Assembly (NCBI GenBank): GCA_964398365.1
Contig: CAYNMC010000031.1
Coordinates: 1-40,290, forward strand
Source: CAYNMC01 sp964398365
GTDB lineage: Bacteria > Patescibacteriota > Microgenomatia > UBA1400 > CAYNMC01
Length of the DNA: 40,290 nt
Reading direction: 5' to 3'
This document shows, in pieces, positions 19,023 through 25,566 of this stretch. The position numbers and the translations under genes are program-made. A model generated the notes under the pieces. That model worked only from the letters and a program-made list of their open reading frames with translations. It was not told the origin of the DNA and ran no database searches. Within the stretch, counting starts at the first letter, position 1; each line of letters opens with the position of its first letter.

Positions 19023-19035
19023 AGCAATTAAAAAG

Positions 19036-19182
19036 ATGGCGCAAAAAATGATTGTAAATGATGAGACGATTTTGATCGATTTTCGCTTAGTCTTTAAAGC
19101 CATTAGGGAAGAAAAGGGTGATTGGGAAAAAGTAGAAAAAGAATTAGAGGAATATTGGGCGAGTTTAAATGAGGAAAAATAA
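19036..19182 (+). CDS. Small 48-aa acidic protein
   Basis: MAQKMIVNDETILIDFRLVF begins the protein, and it ends with a helical Glu/Lys/Trp-rich stretch (KGDWEKVEKELEEYWASLNEEK). No SD is clear (AAAAAG 1 nt before the ATG). Amphipathic helix content and sensible codon use suggest it could be real. No family is recognised. Confidence 0.4.
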   Translation: MAQKMIVNDETILIDFRLVFKAIREEKGDWEKVEKELEEYWASLNEEK

Positions 19183-19352
19183 AAACAGCTTTGAACTTAA
19201 AAAGCGCAGTTGGTGTTTATTTTGTTTTTGGCTATGACCGCAGGAAGTGATTTAATTTTTAGATTAAGACATCTTAAAATTAAAAAATTAGCATAGGATT
19301 TTAAAATTAAGAATAATTTAAATTTCCTTGAGCCTTGTTTTTAAAGATACTC

Positions 19353-19390
19353 TTCTTTGTTGTATCTTCTTTGTTGTATCTTCTTTTTTT
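19353..19390. repeat. 14-bp tandem repeat, about 2.7 units
   Basis: TTCTTTGTTGTATC at 19353-19366 and again at 19367-19380, then a decayed third unit. A pyrimidine-rich tract upstream of the PaaX-like gene. Confidence 0.7.
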
Positions 19391-19444
19391 TGTTTCCTTT
19401 CTCTTGCTTGTGGACCTAGAAAATTTGAGTCATAATAAGATGGG

Positions 19445-19482
19445 GGGTTAAAATTAATGCGGCCGCATATTAAATAAACCCT
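19445..19482. promoter_or_regulatory. Palindrome with NotI-type core upstream of the PaaX-like gene
   Basis: The perfect 12-bp palindrome ATGCGGCCGCAT (19457-19468) is set between imperfect outer arms GGGTTA and TAAACCC. A 12-bp direct repeat ATATTAAATAAA (19467-19478 and 19483-19494) overlaps its right side. The same 12-mer follows the gene. Its position 42 bp before the start fits an autoregulatory operator. Confidence 0.6.
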
Positions 19483-19509
19483 ATATTAAATAAAAATGTA
19501 GAGGAGAAA

Positions 19510-20274
19510 ATGAAAAATAAATGGCGAAGCTTAGTTTTGAGACTCAGTGATGGTTTAGTGGGAACAGTGATGGATTTGTTGCTCTTTCAAATTTATCTTT
19601 TAACAGCTTCGGTGGGTAAAGGGCATTCTGCAAAAGGAATTTATCAAGCATTTGCTGAAGCGGAACAGGAATTTGAGAAATTTAATTATCAAACGATTAA
19701 GAGTGCTTTAAAAAATCTAAAACGTAAAGGTTTAATTAGAGTTTTAAAAGAACCAGAAATTACCAAGGAAGGAAGAAAGAGACTGAAGAGTTTCTTGCCA
19801 AGATATGATGAGAAAAGAGTTTGGGATGGTAGTCTTTATCTAGTAACTTATGATATAGCGGAAAAAAAGAAAATCTTGCGGGACAAATTGAGAAATTTTT
19901 TAAAAACTTTGGGAGCGGGGAAACTCCAAGAAAGTGTTTGGCTGACAGTCTATAATCCTCAAACGCTGTTGACCGAATTTGCAAAAGAAAATAAACTTGG
20001 GGGAGCAGTTATTGTTTCTTGTATTGGTAAAGATGGTTATATTGGTCAAAAGAGCTTAAGTCAGTTACTTAATAAAGTTTTTAATTTGGAGGCTTTAAAT
20101 CAAAGATATGAGGAGTTTTTGAGAGAGTTTAGTCAAAAAAATAAACCTCAATGGCAGGTGGCAGTTAATTTTTATAAAATCTTGCGCGATGATCCCCAAT
20201 TACCTTGGGAGCTGTTGCCTAAAGATTGGCAAGGAGATAAAGCTTTTCAGCTTTTTAAAAATAAGTTTAAATAA
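19510..20274 (+). CDS. PaaX-like regulator with Cas2-like domain, stand-alone
   Basis: 254 aa. The N-terminal winged helix (about residues 15-100, including YQTIKSALKNLKRKGLIRV) precedes a ferredoxin-fold Cas2-like domain starting YLVTYDIAEKKKILRDKLRN and continuing GAGKLQESVWLTVY. The C-terminus has the PaaX-type DDPQLPWELLPKDWQGDKA segment. PaaX itself represses phenylacetate catabolism genes, and no such genes are here. No cas gene or CRISPR array is in the window, so Cas2 nuclease function is not implied. A good SD (AGAGGAG) precedes the ATG. It is bracketed by two palindromes sharing a 12-bp core, which suggests autoregulation or a transferable unit. Confidence 0.78.
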   Translation: MKNKWRSLVLRLSDGLVGTVMDLLLFQIYLLTASVGKGHSAKGIYQAFAEAEQEFEKFNYQTIKSALKNLKRKGLIRVLKEPEITKEGRKRLKSFLPRYDEKRVWDGSLYLVTYDIAEKKKILRDKLRNFLKTLGAGKLQESVWLTVYNPQTLLTEFAKENKLGGAVIVSCIGKDGYIGQKSLSQLLNKVFNLEALNQRYEEFLREFSQKNKPQWQVAVNFYKILRDDPQLPWELLPKDWQGDKAFQLFKNKFK

Positions 20275-20316
20275 AGGGTAATAAATAATATGCGGCCGCA
20301 TAGTTTATATTACCCT
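20275..20316. promoter_or_regulatory. 42-bp palindrome directly after the PaaX-like gene
   Basis: It begins at the base after the stop codon. The 12-bp core ATGCGGCCGCAT (20290-20301) is centred in arms AGGGTAATA and TATTACCCT. 18 of 21 positions of the two halves are complementary. It lacks a T-run, so it is more operator-like than a simple terminator. Confidence 0.65.
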
Positions 20317-20531
20317 TAAAAGAGAAAAAAGAATTTGAAAATAACTTGAAAAATAACCTTATAAGGGTAACCTTGAGGTTAAACTTGAGACTTAAACCTA
20401 AGAAAATATTTTTATCATAAATTTTATTAAAATGGTTTTTAATTTAACCTTTAAATATTAAAAAAGATAAAATAAGGTTTAAAATTTAAAGAGGGGATAA
20501 TTTAAAGATTTTTAAAAAAAGAAAGGTAGTA
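20317..20531. other. AT-rich intergenic stretch with small palindromes
   Basis: About 215 bp. TAACCT-TG-AGGTTA and related TAAGGGT/AACCTT motifs recur near 20355-20385, in line with the outer arms of the preceding palindrome. No ORF or clear promoter was identified. Confidence 0.4.
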
Positions 20532-21869
20532 GTGATAAATAAAACAGTTTTTATTTGTCAAAAATGCGGCTTTGAATCTGTTAAATGGACTGGTCAATGT
20601 TCTAGTTGCGGCAGTTGGAACTCTTTAGTGGAAACTCCAGTTAATGTTAACAATTCAAGTTTTAAGGGTCGCAGTTCAAAACTAAAAAAGCTAGCCAGCC
20701 AACCAATTCGGCTGACAGAAGTCTCGGTTTTAAGATTTGCTAGGACCAAAACAGGAATTAGCGAATTGGATCGGGTATTGGGCGGAGGGATAGTGCCCGG
20801 CAGTGTGGTTCTGCTTGCAGGTGAACCGGGAATGGGAAAATCAACTTTACTTACACAATTAGCCATAAAACTTTCAAACGAGATTCATGATCCGCTTGTT
20901 TATGTCTGTGGTGAAGAGTCACCCTCGCAGGTTAAACTGCGTCTTGAACGCTTGATTGGTTCTCACCAGCTAGCCACCAATAATTTTTTTCTACTGCCCG
21001 AGACAAATGTTGAAAATATTATTGCTAGGCTTAAAGCTCAAAAGGCAAAATTGGTGGTTGTTGACTCAATTCAAACTTTATGGACCGAAACGCTTTCAGG
21101 TCTTTCAGGTAGTGTTGGTCAAATTAGGGAGACTACCAACCTTTTGACTGAGTTTGCCAAAAGTTTCAATGTGGCAGTTTTTTTAGTTGGTCATGTCACT
21201 AAAGAGGGAATGATTGCGGGACCGAAAATTTTAGAACACATGGTTGATACCGTTCTTTATTTAGAAGGAGACAAAAATTACGAATTTAGAATTTTAAGAG
21301 CGGTAAAAAATCGTTTTGGGCCAACCGATGAGGTGGGTGTGTTTATCATGGCAGAAAGAGGGATGCTTGAAGTTAAAAATCCTTCAGAGGCCTTTATCGA
21401 AAATCCAAAAATAAACAAGGCTGGTAGTTGTACGGTGGTGACAATGCAAGGCTTGCGTCCAGTTTTGGTAGAAATTCAAGCTCTTTCAGTTAAAAGTCAG
21501 CTGCCAGTACCAAGAAGATTGACCCGCGGTGTTGATAATAATCGTTTACAAATTTTGTGTGCAGTTTTACAGAAAAATGCAGGTATACCTTTATATAATC
21601 AAGACATTTTTTTAAGTGTAGCTGGCGGTTTGCACCTTAGTGAACCGGCCATTGATTTTGGTATTTGTTTGGCGGTAGCTTCTTCTTATAAAAATAAAGC
21701 TTTACCGGAAAAATCGGTAGCGGTGGGCGAAGTGGGCTTATTAGGAGAGTTAAGAAAAGTTTCCTTTTTGGAAAAGCGAATAAAACAAGCAAAAGCCTTA
21801 GGTTATACCAGAATTATTAGCCCACGAGCCTATCTTACGGTTACCGAAGCCATAAGAAAACTTCTTTAA
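20532..21869 (+). CDS. radA: DNA repair protein RadA (Sms)
   Basis: A 445-aa RecA-like DNA-branch-migration helicase for recombinational repair. The N-terminal C4 zinc finger (Cys9, Cys12, Cys23, Cys26; CQKCGFESVKWTGQCSSCGSW), Walker A GEPGMGKST at about residue 97, Walker B LVVVDSIQTLW, the RadA-specific KNRFG (in AVKNRFGPTDEVG) and a C-terminal Lon-protease-like domain (AVGEVGLLGELRKV) are all present. The start is GTG at 20532 with AAAGG 5 bp upstream. A hairpin-T run follows at 21908. Confidence 0.95.
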   Translation: MINKTVFICQKCGFESVKWTGQCSSCGSWNSLVETPVNVNNSSFKGRSSKLKKLASQPIRLTEVSVLRFARTKTGISELDRVLGGGIVPGSVVLLAGEPGMGKSTLLTQLAIKLSNEIHDPLVYVCGEESPSQVKLRLERLIGSHQLATNNFFLLPETNVENIIARLKAQKAKLVVVDSIQTLWTETLSGLSGSVGQIRETTNLLTEFAKSFNVAVFLVGHVTKEGMIAGPKILEHMVDTVLYLEGDKNYEFRILRAVKNRFGPTDEVGVFIMAERGMLEVKNPSEAFIENPKINKAGSCTVVTMQGLRPVLVEIQALSVKSQLPVPRRLTRGVDNNRLQILCAVLQKNAGIPLYNQDIFLSVAGGLHLSEPAIDFGICLAVASSYKNKALPEKSVAVGEVGLLGELRKVSFLEKRIKQAKALGYTRIISPRAYLTVTEAIRKLL

Positions 21870-21890
21870 ATTAACTTAAGAACTAACGAA

Positions 21891-21901
21891 TGTGGTATAA
21901 T
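21891..21901 (+). promoter_or_regulatory. Extended -10 promoter before the sortase gene
   Basis: A perfect TATAAT at 21896-21901 with upstream TGG (extended -10). No -35 is evident. The start would be near 21908, the first base of the hairpin described next. Confidence 0.45.
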
Positions 21902-21907
21902 ACCTAC

Positions 21908-21934
21908 GTCTAAGCGAGAGCTTAGACTTTTTTT
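21908..21934 (+). terminator. Hairpin with T-run between radA and sortase
   Basis: GTCTAAGC-GAGA-GCTTAGAC is a perfect 8-bp stem followed by seven T residues, ending 2 nt before the sortase ATG. It terminates radA. If the TATAAT at 21896 is used, it is also the 5' end of the sortase transcript. Confidence 0.75.
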
Positions 21935-21936
21935 AT

Positions 21937-22599
21937 ATGCCTACAAATTTCTTAAATCCTTGGCGTTTACTTGGTTATTGGCTGCTTTCATTTTCCATGG
22001 CTATTCTAATTGTGGCCAGCTGGCCGCTGATTAAGATGGAGGGACTTTACCAGCTTAATCGATTTAAGCAGATTCACTTTGTGATAGAACCCAAGGATAT
22101 TGCCCGTTTAGACCCTCATTTTGCCGAGTTAATAAGGCAAGGTAATTTACAAATCATTACGCCGGTGGATACTAATTTTGCTTTGGTTATTCCGACTATT
22201 GGTTTAAACGCCAAAATCTTTGCCGAAGTTGATTTAGCTAACGAGGAAGAATATAACAAAATTTTAACTCAAGGAGTTGCCCATGCCTTGGGTTCGGCTT
22301 TACCAGGACAAAAAGGCACGATTTATCTTTTTGCCCATTCAGCTGATTTGTCTTTCAATTATTCAGAAATCAACGCCCTTTTTTATCTTTTAAATAAACT
22401 CAAAGTGGGGGACGAGGTTAATATTTTCTACAACGGCTGGCGTTATCTTTATCAAGTTACAGAGAAAAACGTTGTTAGCCCCACTTCTACTGGGTTTTTG
22501 AACAATACCGGTGAGGAACGATTAGTTTTGCAGACTTGCTGGCCGCCGGGAACGCGCTGGCAGCGACTGGTTTTATTGGCCAAACCTAAATACATATAA
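21937..22599 (+). CDS. Sortase family transpeptidase
   Basis: 220 aa. An N-terminal membrane anchor (residues about 12-32, LGYWLLSFSMAILIVASWPL) is followed by an extracellular sortase beta-barrel. The catalytic triad is visible: His134 in LFAHSAD, Cys201 in LVLQTCWPPGT, and Arg207 or Arg210 in RWQR. The TC and downstream Arg spacing fits small sortases of the D/E type. Sortases cut cell-wall sorting signals and join the protein to an envelope amine. The next gene encodes a secreted protein ending in an LPPTG signal, its probable substrate. No SD is present before the ATG, only the T-run of the hairpin. Confidence 0.88.
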   Translation: MPTNFLNPWRLLGYWLLSFSMAILIVASWPLIKMEGLYQLNRFKQIHFVIEPKDIARLDPHFAELIRQGNLQIITPVDTNFALVIPTIGLNAKIFAEVDLANEEEYNKILTQGVAHALGSALPGQKGTIYLFAHSADLSFNYSEINALFYLLNKLKVGDEVNIFYNGWRYLYQVTEKNVVSPTSTGFLNNTGEERLVLQTCWPPGTRWQRLVLLAKPKYI

Positions 22600-22623
22600 T
22601 TTTATAAGAAAATATCATATAAT

Positions 22624-22652
22624 TTGACAAGGGCGGTCTTTAATGATAAAAT
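22624..22652 (+). promoter_or_regulatory. Strong sigma70-type promoter for the LPPTG protein
   Basis: A perfect TTGACA (22624-22629), 17 bp, then TAAAAT (22647-22652). The leader is about 66 nt. Confidence 0.75.
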
Positions 22653-22724
22653 TCCTTTCAAATTCAAGAAAAAAATTTATAGAAATTATATTTAGAATTA
22701 TAAATCCAAGATTATAAAACCAAG

Positions 22725-23348
22725 ATGAATTATAAGAAAATTATTATTTTATCTTTACTTGTTTTACTGCCTTTGTTTATTGCCCTGCCGGTCCGGGCAG
22801 ATTATCTTTATGGTGGGCCGACGGTAACCTCACAAATTATGGTTGATAAACTTGTTAAAAATCCTAGCACAGGCGTCTTTGTGGATAATTTGGGACTTTC
22901 GGATAGCAAATTTACTCCTGAAGAAGAAGTAGTTTTTAAGATCGTGGTGAAAAATCAGGGAAGTCAGGGAATATCAGGGTTAACTGTTAGGGATATTCTG
23001 CCCGCCTATCTTGATTTTGTCAGTGGGCCGGCAAATAGTCAGTGGAATAAAGATACCAAAGAGCTAACTTTTAATGTCGGCGACTTGCAAACTGGTGAGG
23101 CTAAAGAGTATGAGCTTAAGACCAAGGTTTTAACCAAGAAAGACTTACCGAGTGATAAAAGCATCATTTGTGTTACCAATTGGGTTGAGGGAAAAAATGA
23201 TACACACAGCGAAAGTGATTCAACCGGACTGTGTATCAATAACGTGAGCATTTTACCGCCAACTGGACCAGATCCGTTAAACCTGAGCCTTGTTTTTGCC
23301 TTAGGTGCTAGCGGGCTTTGGTTGATTCGAAAAAATCCTTTAGTTTAA
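22725..23348 (+). CDS. Secreted DUF11-like protein with LPPTG sorting signal
   Basis: 207 aa. The signal peptide (residues 1-25, KKIIILSLLVLLPLFIALPVRA) is followed by one beta-sandwich domain of the DUF11 type: TPEEEVVFKIVVKNQG, LTVRDILPAYLDF and FNVGDLQTGEAKEYELKTKV. The C-terminus has LPPTG at 177-181, a hydrophobic stretch (LNLSLVFALGASGLWLI) and a short basic tail RK, the standard tripartite sortase signal. It has its own strong promoter, while the neighbouring sortase has a weaker one. A terminator follows. Confidence 0.85.
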   Translation: MNYKKIIILSLLVLLPLFIALPVRADYLYGGPTVTSQIMVDKLVKNPSTGVFVDNLGLSDSKFTPEEEVVFKIVVKNQGSQGISGLTVRDILPAYLDFVSGPANSQWNKDTKELTFNVGDLQTGEAKEYELKTKVLTKKDLPSDKSIICVTNWVEGKNDTHSESDSTGLCINNVSILPPTGPDPLNLSLVFALGASGLWLIRKNPLV

Positions 23349-23365
23349 AAATAAAAAAAATTAGG

Positions 23366-23404
23366 CCCGCTATCGCCAACTGAGTAAGCATAGTGGGTTT
23401 TTTT
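23366..23404 (+). terminator. Terminator after the LPPTG protein gene
   Basis: CCCGCTAT pairs with ATAGTGGG (one G-T) across a 16-nt loop, then seven T residues. Confidence 0.75.
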
Positions 23405-23479
23405 GAAGAAAGAGAAGAAACGAGATGAAATTGGGAAATGTTGACGGGATTTGAAAATAGAGCAGAATTTTTTGACTGA

Positions 23480-23700
23480 ATGAAGGTTTTGCTCTGGGTT
23501 TAAATCCCAGAAAAGGAGCCTCTCCTTAGCCAGCCAAGAGCGGCTGGGAAAATTGAGGATGTAAGTTTGAAGAGGCTTAAGGTTTTTACCGGAGCGTCAA
23601 GATCATTCCGCTCCCGGAGCGGAAAAATGAAGGAGAGGCGCACCTTAATAATTAGGCATACAGGTAATGGTTGAGAATTAGTCCTCTGGAAGTGAGAGAG
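23480..23700. other. Structured non-coding stretch
   Basis: Several perfect short stems lie close together: CTGGG/CCCAG (23494-23510), AAGGAG/CTCCTT (23513-23527), CCAGCC/GGCTGG (23530-23547) and AGCCTCT/AGAGGCT enclosing them, followed by the 37-bp repeat at 23589. Some pairings exclude each other. The 12-mer GGCGCACCTTAA at 23637-23648 also occurs at 11057-11068 before tRNA-Ala. No coding frame is evident, and I cannot match it to a known RNA family. Confidence 0.4.
23589..23625. repeat. 37-bp dispersed palindromic repeat, family 1, copy 3
   Basis: Same arms as the copy at 2011. It matches the 29622 copy except for one base (GGAGCG versus GGAGTG) and shares its flanks (TTTTA before, AATGA after). 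Confidence 0.85.
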
Positions 23701-23709
23701 TCCCAGCCC

Positions 23710-23765
23710 TTATTGGTGGGGTTCGCGGAGAACGGAATGAATGGTGAGTTGTGAGTGATGAGAAG
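23710..23765 (+). repeat. Left imperfect inverted repeat of the S23/IVP element
   Basis: It contains GGTTCGC, AACGGAAT and a run of GTGAG/GATGAG triplet-like repeats. The reverse complement of 24136-24200 has the same order (GATTCGC, AACGGAAT, GTGATGAG). Confidence 0.55.
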
Positions 23766-23784
23766 TGAGTGATATGATGAATAA

Positions 23785-24146
23785 ATGAAAATTTTCAAGT
23801 TGGATGATATTCAGATTTATCAAGAATCAATAGCGTTGGTAAAGGAAGTCTATCAATTGGCAAGAGAACTGTTATTAGAAAGAGATTTTTCTTTAGTTGA
23901 CCAGATTAAAAGAGCGGCAATCTCGGTTTCGGCTAATATCGCCGAAGGCTATGACAGAAAAACCAGAAAAGGTTTTGCCAATTTTTTATCAATTGCCTTA
24001 GGATCAACTAATGAAGTATCGCATTGCTGGATATTATCCAAAAACTTTACCCAAGGATTAAGACAGATAATTTAAGAGAAAAATATAACATTTTGGGTAA
24101 AAGAATCTTCGCTTTCCGTCAATCTCTTAATTCTCACATCTCATAA
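23785..24146 (+). pseudogene. S23/IVP four-helix-bundle protein, frameshifted
   Basis: The first part is a typical 23S-intervening-sequence-type four-helix bundle: YQESIALVKEVYQLA, DQIKRAAISVSANIAEGYDRKT and FLSIALGSTNEV. After NEV (about 24023) the reading frame shifts. The expected continuation ALLDIIQKLYPRIKTDNLRE...FAFRQSLNSHIS is found in the -1 (+2) frame up to TAA at 24144-24146. As read, the protein ends at 24075 with an unrelated tail (96 aa), while repaired it would be about 120 aa, the family's normal length. A one-base deletion near 24023-24030 explains it. The ORF sits between imperfect inverted repeats rather than inside a 23S gene. Confidence 0.75.
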
Positions 24147-24200
24147 CCCACCACTCATCACCCATAACCCAATTCCGTTTTGTGCGAATCCCATCAAGGA
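24136..24200 (-). repeat. Right imperfect inverted repeat of the S23/IVP element
   Basis: Read on the minus strand it parallels 23710-23765 (CCTT.AT.GG..TTCGC...AACGGAAT, then GTGATGAGTGG). It overlaps the end of the frameshifted gene. Confidence 0.55.
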
Positions 24201-24313
24201 GGGGGATTCTTTATTGGGCATCCCGGCCCGCTCCCGATAAAAGCATTGGGACGAAATCTTCATACAAACGTATGAGGAAAGGGAAAAAATTCACTTCGTT
24301 CAGGAGGACAGAA

Positions 24314-25069
24314 ATGAGAGCGAAAGTTTTGATTCTCTTAGCCAGCATGTTACTGCTGGGGTTGACTCTCCTGGGTCAATCAGTCGTGAAGGCCGAGGAA
24401 CCACTGCCAGCTTGCCAGCTAACTGATAAGGGTATTCAGTTAGAGGCAATTGCTAGAAACGATGGCAAGTGGATGATCAACCGCAACGTCAGCGCTTGTA
24501 ACATGATATTTGAAGGACGGTTGGATCAGTCTCAGAACCATCACATCTTGGTGTTACGTGCACCTGAAGGTGTCAATCACCAGGCATTTGACGCCGATGG
24601 TAACTTCATCTTTTCGGAAGGCAGTCTCTGGGCCTATCCCTCCCACTGGAACATGCAGGATTTTAGCACGGCAAAACCACCCATCGCTGCCGAGTTTGTC
24701 AGTGCCAAAAGATTGAACATGCAGGCCAACGGCTATGACTGGCCGATCATTGTTCATCAAACCGACGGGAATACACTGGTGTTTCCACCCGGAGTGAAAG
24801 TTGAGGGCGTGACTTTGCCCAACAACTGCGATTTCAGTGGGCCACAACTTATACAGGTGGCTGGCGTCTATGATCCCCAGAAGGACTACTTTGTCGCCTC
24901 TATTGGGGCGCAAGGTTGTACGACCGTGGCTTTGCTGGACAACCAAGTAGTTCAATGGGAAGGAGCGAGGGACGGCGTCACCTATAGGAAAGTGAAGGCC
25001 TGGTTGATGCCGGCAGATTATTCCCAACAACAGACTGATGTCTTTAAAAACTCTTTAAGAGATCCATAA
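24314..25069 (+). CDS. Secreted protein of unknown function
   Basis: 251 aa. The signal peptide (residues 1-25, KVLILLASMLLLGLTLLG..SVVKA) is followed by a mature domain starting near EEPLPACQ. Five or so cysteines, Trp and Asn/Gln-rich strands suggest an extracellular beta-rich fold, with no known motif. The ATG at 24314 has a strong SD (AGGAGG), so the longer upstream frame is not used. Codon choice is more GC-rich (many CTG, ATC, GTC, GCC) than in neighbouring genes, which suggests recent acquisition. A short hairpin-rich leader lies at 24186-24280. Confidence 0.7.
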   Translation: MRAKVLILLASMLLLGLTLLGQSVVKAEEPLPACQLTDKGIQLEAIARNDGKWMINRNVSACNMIFEGRLDQSQNHHILVLRAPEGVNHQAFDADGNFIFSEGSLWAYPSHWNMQDFSTAKPPIAAEFVSAKRLNMQANGYDWPIIVHQTDGNTLVFPPGVKVEGVTLPNNCDFSGPQLIQVAGVYDPQKDYFVASIGAQGCTTVALLDNQVVQWEGARDGVTYRKVKAWLMPADYSQQQTDVFKNSLRDP

Positions 25070-25261
25070 GGAGATAACTGTATGTCTAAAAAGAAGGGGG
25101 GCCGAGTTTAGGTTGGTCTAGCGGGTGATGACTTTTGTTGTCATCGTTTACACGTTTGCCAGCTTTTGGCCCCTCTTCCCTTTTCTTGTAACCGAAAACT
25201 TGGGCCGGAACCAAAAAAGGAAATCGCTCAATTTTGCGGTTGAAAGAAAGGGGGAGATTTC
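25070..25261 (+). other. Spacer with possible decayed small membrane-protein gene
   Basis: AAGGAG precedes ATG at 25082, which encodes MSKKKGGRV then TAG. A hydrophobic segment (MTFVVIVYTFASFWPLFPFLV) follows from 25128 in another frame. A basic head plus a membrane helix in two frames could be a disrupted small membrane protein, but neither half is convincing alone. A GATGAC/GTCATC hairpin lies near 25126-25145. Confidence 0.25.
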
Positions 25262-25504
25262 ATGTCTGAACAAAATGCTATTATCACCGTGGTTGTTTCG
25301 GCAACCTTGCTAGCCATTGCTCTGATCTTGCAGTCAAGGTTGGAAAAGTGGCTGGAACTAAAAGAGAGACAGCTGAAAAATCAAGCGGTTTTTGAGTGCG
25401 GTCAGGTAGCTAAGGTTGAGTGGCAAGACAGAGTTACCGGTGCTCAAGTGAACGAGCCTTATAAAGAAGCTTATTTGAAATGTTTGCAAGATAAAGGTTA
25501 TTAA
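25262..25504 (+). CDS. Small membrane-anchored protein
   Basis: 80 aa. An N-terminal transmembrane helix (residues 7-24, IITVVVSATLLAIALILQ) is followed by a charged helix and a small soluble tail with two cysteines (FECGQVAKVEW and YLKCLQDKGY). GGGGAGA lies 5 bp before the ATG, and a good terminator follows. No family is recognised. Similar GC-leaning codon use to the gene at 24314 suggests that the two share an origin. Confidence 0.65.
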   Translation: MSEQNAIITVVVSATLLAIALILQSRLEKWLELKERQLKNQAVFECGQVAKVEWQDRVTGAQVNEPYKEAYLKCLQDKGY

Positions 25505-25530
25505 AAAGCTTTAATTATTTTGAAAGACTA

Positions 25531-25560
25531 AAACCCGCCTAAGAAGGCGGGTTTGCGTTT
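25531..25560 (+). terminator. Intrinsic terminator
   Basis: AAACCCGCC and GGCGGGTTT form a 9-bp stem with a 6-nt loop, followed by GCGTTT. Confidence 0.8.
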
Positions 25561-25566
25561 AAAAAG

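Noticed and set aside
19234..19296. 20-aa ORF MTAGSDLIFRLRHLKIKKLA
   Set aside because: No SD, no context and too short to support.
19510..20274. Cas2 of a CRISPR-Cas system
   Set aside because: There is no repeat-spacer array and no cas1 or effector gene, and the winged-helix head and PaaX-type tail point to a regulator.
19457..20301. NotI sites as cloning or adaptor remnants
   Set aside because: Each GCGGCCGC is part of a larger natural-looking palindrome with different AT-rich arms, and neither is at a contig edge.
24554..25030. 158-aa ORF on the minus strand
   Set aside because: It is a shadow of the secreted-protein gene at 24314, which has a signal peptide and strong SD, while the minus-strand frame has neither.
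25125..25313. 62-aa ORF overlapping the gene at 25262
   Set aside because: It has no SD, and its second half reads another frame of a better-supported gene; only the hydrophobic head is noted as possible debris.
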